Positions 1 to 9,053 of a DNA stretch of 64,000 bases are shown here, in pieces. Made by a program: the position numbers and the translations under genes. Below the pieces are notes generated by a model that saw only the letters and a list, made by a program, of their open reading frames with translations, had not been told where the DNA came from and did no database searches. The stretch spans positions 248,001 to 312,000 of the forward strand of contig NZ_CP047241.1 of the NCBI RefSeq assembly GCF_009856625.1, written 5' to 3'. The DNA is from Aquitalea denitrificans (GTDB lineage: Bacteria; Pseudomonadota; Gammaproteobacteria; Burkholderiales; Chromobacteriaceae). How positions within the stretch are numbered: position 1 is the stretch's first letter; the number at the start of each line of letters is the position of its first letter.

Positions 1-65
1 GTAGCTGATGCTGACTGGGTCTGTCTGCGCGGGCAGACGACAAAATGCGTGCAGATGTCCCGTGT
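1..65. other. Intergenic edge downstream of pilQ
   Basis: No gene is visible in these 65 bases. A perfect 6-bp hairpin (GTCTGC, 4-nt loop, GCAGAC) lies at 23-38, but no T-run follows on either strand, so I do not call it a terminator. Confidence 0.4.
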
Positions 66-2186
66 TCAGCGATTTTGCAGGTTCAGGTCTTCCACCACCT
101 TGGGTGTGATGAATACCAGCAGCTCGGAGCGGTTGTTCTTGTCCACCTTGCTGCGGAACAGGGCTCCCAGGAATGGGATGTCACCCAGCAGCGGTACCTT
201 GTTGACCGTGGTATCCAGCGTTTGCTGGTAGATACCGCCAATCACCACGGTGCCGCCGTTTTCCACCATCACCTGGGTTTTTACCACCTTGGTGTCGATG
301 GCCGGAGTGCTGTTGACAAACAGGGTGCTGCTGACGCTGTCCTTGTTGATCTGGATTTCCATCAGCACACGGTTGTCCGGGGTAATTTGCGGTGTCACCT
401 TCAGGCTGAGGTTGGCTTTTTTGAACGATACCGAAGTGGCACCGCTGGAGCTGGCCTCCTGATACGGAATTTCCGTACCCTGCTCGATGCTTGCTTCCAC
501 CCGATCGGCTGTCATGATGCGTGGATTGGCCAGGATTTTGCCTTTTTCACCGGTTTCCATGGCATCCAGTTCCAGGCCGATCAGCCCGCTGGAACCGGCA
601 TTGAACACGGCACCGATCGAGTTGAAGGTACCGGAGAGGCCCAGATTGACCCCGGCATTGCCGGAGGTCGATGCGGTGTTGCCCAAGGCCTTGTTGGCCA
701 GCGCGTCAGAGATGGTGCTGCCGATGGAGGTACTGCCCCCTACCTTGGCGAAGCTCATCTTCACGCCCAGGCTCTTGCTCCAGTCGTCGGTCGCTTCCAC
801 GATGCGGGCTTCAATCAGCACCTGCTTGACCGGGATGTCGGTCTTGGTCACCAGATCGCGAATCTTGTCGATCACTGTCTGGGTATCATTGATGATCAGC
901 GTGTTGGTTTTCGGATCGATCATGAAGCTGCCACGGGCCGACAGCAGGCCGTTGCCGCCACTGTTACCTGTCGAACTGGATCCTGCCGTGGTGGTGCTGC
1001 CATCCAGAATCTTCTTGAAGTCCTCGGCCGAGCGGTAGCGCAGCACAAAGGTTTCCGAGCGTACCGGCTCCAGCGCATTCAGCTGCTGCTTGCCTTCCAG
1101 GATCTGCTTGTCGCGATTGAGCAGTTCCTCACGCGGTGCAATATTGATGATGTTGCCGTTGCGGCGCTGATCCAGGCCCTTGGTTTGCAGGATGAGATCC
1201 AGTGCCTGATCCCACGGTACATCTTTCAGGCGCAGGGTGATGTTGCCGGTTACCGAATCACTGGTGACGATGTTCAGGCCGGTAAATTCGGCAATCACCT
1301 GCAATACGGTACGTACTTCGATATTCTGGAAGTTAAGCGACAGCTTGTCACCCTTGTATTGCGGCTTGCTGTTCAGCTCGTTTTTGCTGGCACTTTCCAC
1401 TGCCACCTTGCGTACTTCCACCACCAGCTTGCGTTCAGTCTGATAGGAGGAGAATTCCCAGTCGCCTTGCGGCTGCACCACGATGCGGCTGTTACGCCCC
1501 TGATTGCTGGCTATTACCTTGTCCACCGGGGTGGCAAAGTCGCTGACATCCATGCGTTTTTCCAACGAGCGCGGCAGGTTGGCACCCAGTACATCCAGTA
1601 CCAGATTCTTGCCCTCACGGCGCACGTCAACCGGTGTGCCTTCGGAAGGCAGGGTGATTTCCACGCGTCCTTCACCACCGCGGCCACGACGGAAGTCCAG
1701 CCCCAGTGGTGTGGTCGCCACGGCAGCCTGGGCACTGGCCTGGCTGGCGGCGGATGCGTTGCTGGCTGGCTGCTCTTGCGAGGTGGCCGCCTGCTGTGGC
1801 GAAGTCATGCTGTTATTGATGCGAACCAGCAGCTTGTTGCCCGAGACGCTGGTGCTGTAGGCGACATTGTGTGCAAGGTTCAGCACCAGGCGCGAGCGGC
1901 CATTGGCCTCAACGGCAACCGCGGACTTGACGATGGGATTGCCCAGCTCGACAAAGCTCTTGGGGAGTTTGACCTGGGTATCGGCAAAGTCAAAGGCGAC
2001 ACGAGCTGGATTGGCGATGGCGAAGCTGTTGGGCTTGATGGCCGGGCCATCAAAGGTCACCTGCAGCAACTGGGCGTCACCATCGGTCTGGGCTACGTCG
2101 ATCGCGGTGATGGACGCTGCATGGGCAATGGAAAATGCAATGGACAGACCCAGCCCCGACAACAGTTTGATTGAATGGTTTTTCAT
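66..2186 (-). CDS. pilQ: Type IV pilus secretin PilQ
   Basis: Outer-membrane secretin that forms the pore through which the type IV pilus fibre leaves the cell. The 706-aa product starts with a signal peptide (MKNHSIKLLSGLGLSIAFS, cleavage after AHA). N-terminal AMIN-type beta domains follow, then an STN/secretin N-domain around residues 270-340. The C-terminal secretin domain carries VLIEARIVEA, VVIGGIYQQT and VPLLGDIPFLGALFRSK, and ends in the typical SELLVFITPKVV. Length fits the family. It is the last gene of pilMNOPQ; its start abuts the pilP stop at 2186, consistent with translational coupling. Identification is secure. Confidence 0.97.
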   Translation of the reverse strand: MKNHSIKLLSGLGLSIAFSIAHAASITAIDVAQTDGDAQLLQVTFDGPAIKPNSFAIANPARVAFDFADTQVKLPKSFVELGNPIVKSAVAVEANGRSRLVLNLAHNVAYSTSVSGNKLLVRINNSMTSPQQAATSQEQPASNASAASQASAQAAVATTPLGLDFRRGRGGEGRVEITLPSEGTPVDVRREGKNLVLDVLGANLPRSLEKRMDVSDFATPVDKVIASNQGRNSRIVVQPQGDWEFSSYQTERKLVVEVRKVAVESASKNELNSKPQYKGDKLSLNFQNIEVRTVLQVIAEFTGLNIVTSDSVTGNITLRLKDVPWDQALDLILQTKGLDQRRNGNIINIAPREELLNRDKQILEGKQQLNALEPVRSETFVLRYRSAEDFKKILDGSTTTAGSSSTGNSGGNGLLSARGSFMIDPKTNTLIINDTQTVIDKIRDLVTKTDIPVKQVLIEARIVEATDDWSKSLGVKMSFAKVGGSTSIGSTISDALANKALGNTASTSGNAGVNLGLSGTFNSIGAVFNAGSSGLIGLELDAMETGEKGKILANPRIMTADRVEASIEQGTEIPYQEASSSGATSVSFKKANLSLKVTPQITPDNRVLMEIQINKDSVSSTLFVNSTPAIDTKVVKTQVMVENGGTVVIGGIYQQTLDTTVNKVPLLGDIPFLGALFRSKVDKNNRSELLVFITPKVVEDLNLQNR

Positions 2187-2707
2187 TATTTCTGCCCTTG
2201 TTCATCCAGGTACATGCTGGTTTCGCGTTGTACCCATTCACCGTTCAGATCTTCCACGGTCTCGGAAAGTACTAGTTCGGTTTCGCTGATGCGTTTGATC
2301 TGGCCGTAATTGGGGCCAATGAAATTACCCGGTTGCACGCGGTAGACGCTGTTTTCCGGGGTTCGGATCAGTGCATAGGTAATGTTGTTGCGCTTGAGCA
2401 GCCCAACCATCTTCAGCTTGTCCAGATCGTAGTTTTCCAGCAGTTCACGCACGCGCTTGAAGTCGGGCGCATTGGCAGCATTCTGCTTCTTGGCCATCTG
2501 CAGCTTGACCGGATTGAACGGATCGGGAATGTCGAAGGCATTATAGGTAAACGGCTGGTAGGCCTGGGCTTGGGGCAGCGGGTCGATCTGACCGCGCAGA
2601 CCCTGGCTGGCCTGTTGCATCCAGGCGTGCAGGTCTTCGGTATTGCCGTTGCCACAGGCACTGAGCAGCAGCGGACACAGCAAGGTGGCGAGAGTTTTTT
2701 TCAGCAT
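2186..2707 (-). CDS. pilP: Type IV pilus inner-membrane lipoprotein PilP
   Basis: Lipoprotein that links the PilN/PilO inner-membrane complex to the secretin PilQ. I place the start at the ATG at 2707, because it gives a clean lipoprotein signal (MLKKTLATLLCPLLLSAC, lipobox LSAC). A longer reading to 2746 would run into pilO and spoil the signal. After a flexible linker rich in P and Q, the C-terminal beta domain includes VGLLKRNNITYALIRTPENSVYRVQPGN (residues broken here only by the linker) and GQIKRISETELVL, as in other PilP proteins. Gene order pilO-pilP-pilQ supports the call. Confidence 0.95.
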   Translation of the reverse strand: MLKKTLATLLCPLLLSACGNGNTEDLHAWMQQASQGLRGQIDPLPQAQAYQPFTYNAFDIPDPFNPVKLQMAKKQNAANAPDFKRVRELLENYDLDKLKMVGLLKRNNITYALIRTPENSVYRVQPGNFIGPNYGQIKRISETELVLSETVEDLNGEWVQRETSMYLDEQGQK

Positions 2708-2717
2708 GGCGTCACGC

Positions 2718-3335
2718 TCACTTCTTCGGCGGCTGTGCCGCGGCAATGCGCTCTTCTGGCTCCAGCGCGCGATAGGTCTTGGCCGTGGCTTCCATAGTCA
2801 TGCGGGCTTCCTTGCCCTGACCCGGGGTCAGGCTGATGTCTCCGATGGTGACAATGCGCGACAGCTGGGCAACATCGCTGACGAAGGCTGCCAGATCGTT
2901 ATAGCTGCCGGTCAGCTTGATCGAAATCGGTACCTCTGCCATTTCGGCTGTCTTTACCTCACCGTTGGGGCGGAACAGCTCAAACTGCAGGCCGCGGCCA
3001 ATGCCGGCCTGGTTGATTTCGGTCAGCAGGGCGTCCATGTCCGACTTGGTGGGCAGTTGTTTGAGCAGTGCGCCAAAGGACAACTGGATTTCTTTCAGCT
3101 GCTGTTGCAATGCTTCCAGGTTGATGGCCTGGCGCTTTTTGTCGATGAAGGTCTGCTTGAGCTGTTCTTCTTGTTGCTGGGCACTGTGCAGCTTGTCCAT
3201 CTGGTCGCTCAGAACAAAGAAATAGCCCAGAAACAGGAATACCCCGGCCATGAAGACAAGCACTAGCACCTGAGCTGGCAGCGGCCAGTTGGGCATGTCC
3301 TTGGGGTCAAGATTGCGGAACTCGTCTAAGGTCAT
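2718..3335 (-). CDS. pilO: Type IV pilus inner-membrane protein PilO
   Basis: Bitopic inner-membrane protein that dimerises with PilN to align the pilus motor with the secretin. The 205-aa product has a short cytoplasmic N-terminus (MTLDEFRNLDPKDMPNWP), one membrane helix at about residues 22-44, a coiled coil rich in Q, E and K, and a C-terminal ferredoxin-like periplasmic domain (GSYNDLAAFVSDVAQLSRIV). Its ATG overlaps the pilN stop by four bases. Confidence 0.95.
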   Translation of the reverse strand: MTLDEFRNLDPKDMPNWPLPAQVLVLVFMAGVFLFLGYFFVLSDQMDKLHSAQQQEEQLKQTFIDKKRQAINLEALQQQLKEIQLSFGALLKQLPTKSDMDALLTEINQAGIGRGLQFELFRPNGEVKTAEMAEVPISIKLTGSYNDLAAFVSDVAQLSRIVTIGDISLTPGQGKEARMTMEATAKTYRALEPEERIAAAQPPKK

Positions 3336-3925
3336 GGTTTGGCTCCCTGCGGTGCTACCTGGCCTTGCGGTGCACTGGCTGCTGCAGGCTGTCTGAACGT
3401 GCTGGTAAGGCTGAACTCGCTGACGCGCTGGTTGTTCGCCATGGCCGCTTTCACTTCAATCAGCTGCGGTTCGTTGAACACCTGTGACTGGGCCAGGGTG
3501 CGCATGTAGTTGGACACGCGTGCGCCGGACAGGCCGTAGCCGGAGAAGTTGAACGCATTGCCAGTTTGCTTGAAGGTTTTCAGGTAGATGCCATCCGGGG
3601 TCTGGCGTACCAGCTGGTCGAAGATGTGTACCGCATCATTACGCCCTTGTTGCAGGCGCTCTACCAGTTGTTTGCGTGCCAGCAGGTCGTCGCGCTGCTT
3701 CTTCAGCATGCCGATGTCTTTGATTTGCTGATCGAGCTTGCTGATTTCAGCTTGCAGGAACTGGTTGCGTTCTTCCTGGCGCGATTGACGGGCATCCAGA
3801 ATGAAATAGCTCAGGCCGATGATCAGCAGAGCGGCACCGATGGCGCTGCCGAGAAACAGCTGGAAGCGCAGGCGGTGGGCGGCTTTTTTCTGCTCGCGGT
3901 GGGGCAGGAGGTTGATGCGTATCAT
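3332..3925 (-). CDS. pilN: Type IV pilus inner-membrane protein PilN
   Basis: Partner of PilO. Its cytoplasmic N-terminus (MIRINLLPHRE) carries the conserved INLLP motif that docks onto PilM. A single membrane helix lies at about residues 22-44, followed by a coiled coil and a periplasmic domain. A proline/alanine/glutamine-rich tail ends the 197-aa protein. The start overlaps the pilM stop (TGATG arrangement at 3925), so the two genes are translationally coupled. Confidence 0.95.
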   Translation of the reverse strand: MIRINLLPHREQKKAAHRLRFQLFLGSAIGAALLIIGLSYFILDARQSRQEERNQFLQAEISKLDQQIKDIGMLKKQRDDLLARKQLVERLQQGRNDAVHIFDQLVRQTPDGIYLKTFKQTGNAFNFSGYGLSGARVSNYMRTLAQSQVFNEPQLIEVKAAMANNQRVSEFSLTSTFRQPAAASAPQGQVAPQGAKP

Positions 3926-5037
3926 CAGTCGAACCTCCGCATGGCAAGTCCGCAGGCAATCAGCAGGGCCGGGGCATCCAGCAGCAGCTCCTTCAGGCGG
4001 ATGGAGCTGGACTGCACCATGGACGTGAACGGGTTGGCAATCATGGTACTGATCTGGGTGCGGGAGGCCACTGCATCATCCAGGCCGGCCAGCATGCTGC
4101 AACCGCCGCCCAGCAGGATGTAATCCACGCGCAGGTATTGCGACACGCTGACCGTGGTGTAAAAGAACTGCAGCGCCCGCTGGATTTCCTGTGCCAGTGA
4201 ATCCACAAACGGATGCAGCAACTCGGATTCGTAGCCATCCGGCATGGCCATGCTGCGCTTGCCGCTTTCGGCTTCGTCAAAGCTGATGCCGTAGCGGCGC
4301 TGGATATCGCGTGTCAGCTGCAGGCCGCCGAACATCTGCTCGCGGTAGTAGATTTGCTGGCCGTTACGGATGACATTGCAATGAATTTTGCTGGCACCGA
4401 TATCAAACAGGGCAAAGGTCTGATTCATGCCGTGGTCGGGCAATTGCTGCTGGATCTGCTCGAAGGCCGTCATCATGGCAAAGGACTCGACATCCACCAG
4501 TTGAGCGCGCAGACCGGCCATTTCCACTACGGCGACACGCTCTTCCACCTTTTCCTTGCGGGCGGCGCACAGTAGCACCTCCAGATCATCCAGACTGCTG
4601 CTGGAAGGCCCCAGAACCTGGTAGTCCAGATTTACTTCGTCCAGCGGGAAGGGAATGATCTGATCGGCCTCGGATTCGATCATGCCCTCCATGTCTTCGG
4701 ATTGGCTGACCGGAACCAGCAATTTCTTGTAGATGGCCATTGCCGTAGGAATGGCGATGGCGACATTCTTGATCGGGCTGCCAAGGCGTCTCCAGGCTTT
4801 GCGCAAGGCTTCGGCAATCCCTTCGATATCCACCAGATTGCCCTCGGACACGGCTTCCTTGGGCAGGCTTTCTATCACATAACGCTCGATCTGGTAGTTC
4901 TTGCCTGATCTGGACAGCTCCACCAGTTTGATGGAGGTGGTGCTGATATCAAGACCAAGCAGGGGAACATTGCTGGATTTCCCCAATCCAAGCTGATTCA
5001 GCCAGTCTGTCCCGAACCGTAATTTGTCGGATAGCAT
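3925..5037 (-). CDS. pilM: Type IV pilus actin-like ATPase PilM
   Basis: Cytoplasmic actin/FtsA-fold protein that binds the PilN N-terminus. The 370-aa product shows the nucleotide-binding phosphate loops LLGLDISTTSIKLVEL and FALFDIGASKIHCNVI, and the adenosine motif ILLGGGCSMLAGL. It is the first gene of pilMNOPQ. A 22-bp interrupted palindrome lies 27 bp upstream of the start. The divergent neighbour is the penicillin-binding protein gene, an arrangement common in beta- and gammaproteobacteria. Confidence 0.96.
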   Translation of the reverse strand: MLSDKLRFGTDWLNQLGLGKSSNVPLLGLDISTTSIKLVELSRSGKNYQIERYVIESLPKEAVSEGNLVDIEGIAEALRKAWRRLGSPIKNVAIAIPTAMAIYKKLLVPVSQSEDMEGMIESEADQIIPFPLDEVNLDYQVLGPSSSSLDDLEVLLCAARKEKVEERVAVVEMAGLRAQLVDVESFAMMTAFEQIQQQLPDHGMNQTFALFDIGASKIHCNVIRNGQQIYYREQMFGGLQLTRDIQRRYGISFDEAESGKRSMAMPDGYESELLHPFVDSLAQEIQRALQFFYTTVSVSQYLRVDYILLGGGCSMLAGLDDAVASRTQISTMIANPFTSMVQSSSIRLKELLLDAPALLIACGLAMRRFD

Positions 5038-5063
5038 CAGTTAAGGCCCCGAATAGGTCTAGT

Positions 5064-5085
5064 GCGACAGTTTTTGTGCTGTCGC
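5064..5085. promoter_or_regulatory. Perfect inverted repeat in the pilM leader
   Basis: GCGACAG, 8-nt spacer, CTGTCGC is a perfect 7-bp dyad between the divergent pilM and mrcA genes. It lies 27 bp upstream of the pilM ATG and about 35 bp upstream of the mrcA -10 box. It could be an operator or a leader hairpin. No regulator is identified. Confidence 0.45.
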
Positions 5086-5094
5086 GGTCAATGT

Positions 5095-5126
5095 TTGTCT
5101 TGCTTGTTCCCACAAGACGTTATAAT
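5095..5126 (+). promoter_or_regulatory. Candidate sigma-70 promoter of the PBP1A gene
   Basis: A consensus -10 box TATAAT lies at 5121-5126, 31 bp upstream of the mrcA ATG. The -35 is ambiguous: TTGTCT at 5095-5100 gives a 20-bp spacer and TTGCTT at 5100-5105 gives a 15-bp spacer. Confidence 0.5.
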
Positions 5127-5156
5127 CCGCTTTCTTCCGAAAGCCTATTTGTAATT

Positions 5157-7529
5157 ATGTTCAAACGACTTCTTGCGATTCTGGCCGGCTTGGTCATTGG
5201 TGGGGCCGTGCTGGCAGCCGGTGCGGCAGCCATTGCCATCATCATAACCTACCCGCGTTTGCCAAGTCTTGATGTGCTGACGGATTACCGTCCAAAAATT
5301 CCACTGCGCGTCTACTCGGCAGATGGCCAGTTGTTGGGTGAGTTCGGTGAGGAACGCCGCTCCTTCGCCCGTATCCATGAAGTCCCGCAGTTGATGAAGC
5401 AGGCCTTGCTTGCTGCTGAAGACGAAAGATTCTATCAGCATAGCGGAATCGACTATATGGGGGTTCTGCGTGCTGCCGTCGGTAATCTGGTATCCGGTCA
5501 TGCCCGTTCCGGTGCCAGTACCATCACCATGCAGGTGGCGAAGAATTTCTTCCTTTCCAGTGAAAAGACTTTCACACGTAAGTTTAATGAAGCTTTGCTC
5601 GCTTTCAAAATCGAACATACGCTTTCCAAGGACCAGATCCTTGAGCTTTACTTCAATCAGATCTACCTGGGGCAGCGCGCCTACGGTTTTTCTGCGGCAG
5701 CACAGGCCTACTTCGGCAAGCCGATCACCGAACTGAGCGTGGCAGAAATGGCCATGCTGGCAGGCCTGCCCAAGGCGCCGTCTGCTTATAACCCCATTGT
5801 CAATCCGGAACGTGCCCACCTGCGTCAGCAGTATGTGCTGCGTCGCATGCGCGAGCTGAACTTCATCACCCAGGATCAGTACGACGCGGCGGTGAAAGAA
5901 CCACTGCATCTGGCCAGCGCCACGGTGGATGGTAACCAGCCGGCGCTGTATGTTTCCGAAATGGTGCGCCAGGCCATGTATGAGCGCTACAAGGATGCCG
6001 CCTATACCGAGGGCTACAAGGTCTACACCACGCTGGACAGTCATCACCAGCAATGGGCCTACGATGCCCTGCGCGCAGGCCTGATCGATTTTGACCGCAA
6101 GCAGGGTTACCGCGCCCCGGAAAGCTATATCGATCTTGCCTCGGCAGAGGGTGAAGACCAGACCGAGGTACTGGACGATGCACTGTCTGAAATCCGCGAC
6201 AGTGGCGACATGCAGGCTGCGATTGTGCTGTCGGCAAGCCCGGCGGAAGTGCGCGCCTACCTGCGTGGCGGCAAGGTGGCGGTGATCAAGGGGCAGGGGC
6301 TGGAGTTTGCCCGTCGTGCACTGAACCCCAAGCTGGCGGCTGACAAGCAGATTCGCCGCGGTGCCGTCATTCGTGTGCGTGCCAATGACAAGGGCTATTG
6401 GGAAATCGTGCAGATGCCGGATGTGGAAGGGGCGTTTGTATCGATGGATCCGCGCAGCGGAGCCATCAAGTCGCTGGTGGGTGGTTTTGACTTCAACCGT
6501 CGCAGCTTCAACCATGTGACCCAGGCTTGGCGTCAGCCTGGCTCCACCTTCAAGCCCTTTATTTATTCCTCGGGCATTGAGCGTGGCGTTACACCGTCCA
6601 CCCTGTTTAATGATGCGCCGCTGACCGTTCCGGGTGCTCCGGGTTCGCCCAGCTGGGAACCGAAGAACGATGATGGCAAGTTTGCTGGCCTGATCAGCCT
6701 GCGCCGTGCGCTGACCCAATCCAAGAACCTGGTGTCGGTACGCCTGCTGATGGCGGTCGGTACCGATTACGCCCAGCAGTATATTCAGCGTTTCGGTTTC
6801 TCGCCCAAGCAGCATCCGGCCTACCTCACCATGGCACTGGGCGCTGGTGCCGCGACGCCGCTGCAGATGGCGGAAGGTTATTCGGTGTTCTCCAATGGCG
6901 GCTACCGCATCAAGGCCTACTTCATTGATCGCATCGAGGATCAATCCGGCCATGTGCTGGCCAAGACCCAGCCGGCGGTTGCCGGGCAAAATGCCACCCA
7001 GGCCATCGATCCGCGCAATGCTTTCATCATGACCTCCATGCTGAAAGACGTGGTGCGCTACGGTACGGCAGCCAAGGCGATGAGCCTGGGCCGCATGGAT
7101 CTGGCCGGCAAGACCGGTACCACCAGCGACTGGAAGGACGCCTGGTTTGTCGGCTTCAATCCTAATCTGGTGGCGGCAACCTGGGTGGGTTACGACCAGC
7201 CGCGCTCGCTGGGCCGTTACGGTTATGGCGGTACAGCCGCCCTGCCGGTGTGGATGAACTACATGGCCAATGCGCTCAAGGGCGTACCCGAGGTGGAGCT
7301 GCCGGTGCCGGCAGGCATCGTGGTGAAACCGGGTGCGGGCCAGCGTGGTGGCGACGAGTACTACTACGAGGAATTCCAGAAGACCAATCCGGAGCTGAAG
7401 ATCGACAACCACGGCACCATCCCAGGCAGTAATGCCTCCGATGCGGCGGTAGACGATACGACAGCGAAGGACCCCAATGCACCGGCAGCCAAGGATGCGG
7501 TGGAGAACGTCAAGGAATTGCTGTTCTGA
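5157..7529 (+). CDS. mrcA: Bifunctional penicillin-binding protein 1A
   Basis: Inner-membrane peptidoglycan synthase with glycosyltransferase and transpeptidase activities. I use the ATG at 5157 (MFKRLLAILAGLVIGG) because it begins at the membrane anchor; the upstream in-frame ATGs include promoter DNA. The GT51 domain shows EDERFYQHSGIDYMG, GASTITMQVAKNFF and FNQIYLGQRAYGF. The transpeptidase domain carries STFKPF (SxxK nucleophile), the SKN motif in TQSKNLVS, and KTGTTSDWKDAW. An acidic, alanine-rich tail follows. The 790-aa length is normal. A strong terminator follows. Also known as ponA in Neisseriales. Confidence 0.96.
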   Translation: MFKRLLAILAGLVIGGAVLAAGAAAIAIIITYPRLPSLDVLTDYRPKIPLRVYSADGQLLGEFGEERRSFARIHEVPQLMKQALLAAEDERFYQHSGIDYMGVLRAAVGNLVSGHARSGASTITMQVAKNFFLSSEKTFTRKFNEALLAFKIEHTLSKDQILELYFNQIYLGQRAYGFSAAAQAYFGKPITELSVAEMAMLAGLPKAPSAYNPIVNPERAHLRQQYVLRRMRELNFITQDQYDAAVKEPLHLASATVDGNQPALYVSEMVRQAMYERYKDAAYTEGYKVYTTLDSHHQQWAYDALRAGLIDFDRKQGYRAPESYIDLASAEGEDQTEVLDDALSEIRDSGDMQAAIVLSASPAEVRAYLRGGKVAVIKGQGLEFARRALNPKLAADKQIRRGAVIRVRANDKGYWEIVQMPDVEGAFVSMDPRSGAIKSLVGGFDFNRRSFNHVTQAWRQPGSTFKPFIYSSGIERGVTPSTLFNDAPLTVPGAPGSPSWEPKNDDGKFAGLISLRRALTQSKNLVSVRLLMAVGTDYAQQYIQRFGFSPKQHPAYLTMALGAGAATPLQMAEGYSVFSNGGYRIKAYFIDRIEDQSGHVLAKTQPAVAGQNATQAIDPRNAFIMTSMLKDVVRYGTAAKAMSLGRMDLAGKTGTTSDWKDAWFVGFNPNLVAATWVGYDQPRSLGRYGYGGTAALPVWMNYMANALKGVPEVELPVPAGIVVKPGAGQRGGDEYYYEEFQKTNPELKIDNHGTIPGSNASDAAVDDTTAKDPNAPAAKDAVENVKELLF

Positions 7530-7555
7530 TCTGAATGCGCCAATAATGCGCTGCC

Positions 7556-7585
7556 AGCCCACCCCATGCCGGGGTGGGCTTTTTC
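7556..7585 (+). terminator. Intrinsic terminator after mrcA
   Basis: Perfect 10-bp stem (AGCCCACCCC / GGGGTGGGCT) with 5-nt loop followed by TTTT. It lies 27 bp after the mrcA stop. Confidence 0.9.
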
Positions 7586-7784
7586 ATGCCTGTTGCTATC
7601 GTTGGTAGTGTTGCCGCTGAAACAGAAGGCGGAGAATATGCCGATTAACATCTGTAAACAGCTTGCGCATAGGCAGTGTCATGGTGATTGCTTATCATCG
7701 CTGCTTGATCACGGAGGAAGCCTCTCCGCTTAACCATTGCAGACGGCGTTCCGGCCTCAACCAGGACGCATCCGGAAAACCACC

Positions 7785-9038
7785 ATGTCCGATTCCACGA
7801 CCACACCCTCCCATACCCTGCGCAATGTCTCCCTGTTACTGCTGGTGCTGGCAGCCGGGGGCTGGTGGTGGAACAGCCATCGCACGGCTGCTGCCGATGC
7901 TGCGGCACCCAAGCGTGGTGGTGCGCCGGTAGCGGTGGCCGTGGCTGCGGTAACACAGCAGGATGCACCCTTGCAACTGAGTGCCTTGGGCACGGTGACG
8001 GCCACCAACACGGTGACGGTGCACAGCCGGGTGGATGGTCAACTGATGGCCCTGCATTTTGAAGAAGGGCAGATGGTGCAGAAAGGTCAGCTGCTGGCGG
8101 AACTGGACCCGCGCCCCTATCAGGCTGCGCTGACTCAGGCTGAAGGCCAGTTGCTGCGCGACCAGGCACTGCTGCAAAACGCCCGGCTGGACCTCACCCG
8201 TTACCAGCAGCTGCTGGCACAGAACTCCATTGCCAAGCAGCAGGTGGATACCCAGCAGGCTCTGGTGGCCCAGTATCAGGGCACGGTGAAGCTGGATCAG
8301 GGCGCGGTGGCCAATGCCCGCCTGCAACTGGATTACAGCCGCATCACGTCCCCGCTGGCCGGGCGTGCCGGCCTGCGTCAGGTAGACCCCGGTAATATCG
8401 TGCACTCCAGCGACAGCAATGGCGTGGTGGTGATTACCCAGACCCAGCCCATCAATGTGCTGTTTGCCGTGCCGGAAACCAGCCTCAGCCAGGTGCTGGC
8501 CGCTGCCCGCGACGCCAAGGGCAAGCTGCAGGTGGAAGCCTGGGACCGTGACAACCGCCACAAGCTGGCTGACGGCGAGCTGCTGGCCATCGACAATCAG
8601 CTGAGCACCACCACCGGCACGGTGAACCTCAAGGCGCGCTTTGCCAATGCCGATGCAGCCTTGTTCCCCAATCAATTTGTCAATGTGCACCTGCAACTGG
8701 GCGACCAGCCCAATGCAACCGTATTGCCCAGCGTGGCCTTGCAGCAGGGCAAGGTGGGCAGCTATGTCTACACGGTGAACCCGGACCAGACCGTCAGCAT
8801 CAGCAAGGTGAAAACCGGCGCGGTGTCCGGTGACAACACCATTATCGAAGAAGGCGTGAAAGCCGGTCAGAAAGTGGTGGTGGATGGCCTGGACAAGCTG
8901 CGTGAGGGTGCGCAGATCAAGGTGATAGACCGCGCCGCCCTGGCTGAGTCCGGTGGCAGTGGCAAGGGCAAGTCGCACCGCAGCGATGCCAGCAATAGCC
9001 AGAATGGCAAGCGCCCGCACGCTTCAGCCGCCAACTAA
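7785..9038 (+). CDS. mdtA: RND efflux periplasmic adaptor MdtA
   Basis: Membrane-fusion protein linking the inner-membrane pumps MdtB/MdtC to an outer-membrane channel. The ATG at 7785 (MSDSTTTPSHTLRNVSLLLL) precedes a membrane anchor at about residues 11-28. The lipoyl half-motif VHSRVDGQLMALHFEEGQ, an alpha-hairpin (DQALLQNARLDLTRYQQLLA), then SPLAGRAGLRQVDPGN and beta-barrel segments follow in HlyD-family order. A basic, glycine/serine-rich tail ends the 417-aa product. It is the first of four genes read in one direction with short gaps or overlaps. Confidence 0.93.
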   Translation: MSDSTTTPSHTLRNVSLLLLVLAAGGWWWNSHRTAAADAAAPKRGGAPVAVAVAAVTQQDAPLQLSALGTVTATNTVTVHSRVDGQLMALHFEEGQMVQKGQLLAELDPRPYQAALTQAEGQLLRDQALLQNARLDLTRYQQLLAQNSIAKQQVDTQQALVAQYQGTVKLDQGAVANARLQLDYSRITSPLAGRAGLRQVDPGNIVHSSDSNGVVVITQTQPINVLFAVPETSLSQVLAAARDAKGKLQVEAWDRDNRHKLADGELLAIDNQLSTTTGTVNLKARFANADAALFPNQFVNVHLQLGDQPNATVLPSVALQQGKVGSYVYTVNPDQTVSISKVKTGAVSGDNTIIEEGVKAGQKVVVDGLDKLREGAQIKVIDRAALAESGGSGKGKSHRSDASNSQNGKRPHASAAN

Positions 9039-9053
9039 AAGCAGGAACACGGT

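Noticed and set aside
23..38. Hairpin as a pilQ terminator
   Set aside because: Six-bp stem with no T-run on the minus strand.
45..2174. 709-codon open frame on the plus strand
   Set aside because: It is antisense to pilQ over its full length, shows no domain or codon logic, and arises from GC-biased third positions.
5145..7562. 805-codon frame antisense to the penicillin-binding protein gene
   Set aside because: Histidine- and glutamine-rich shadow of a clear PBP1A gene.
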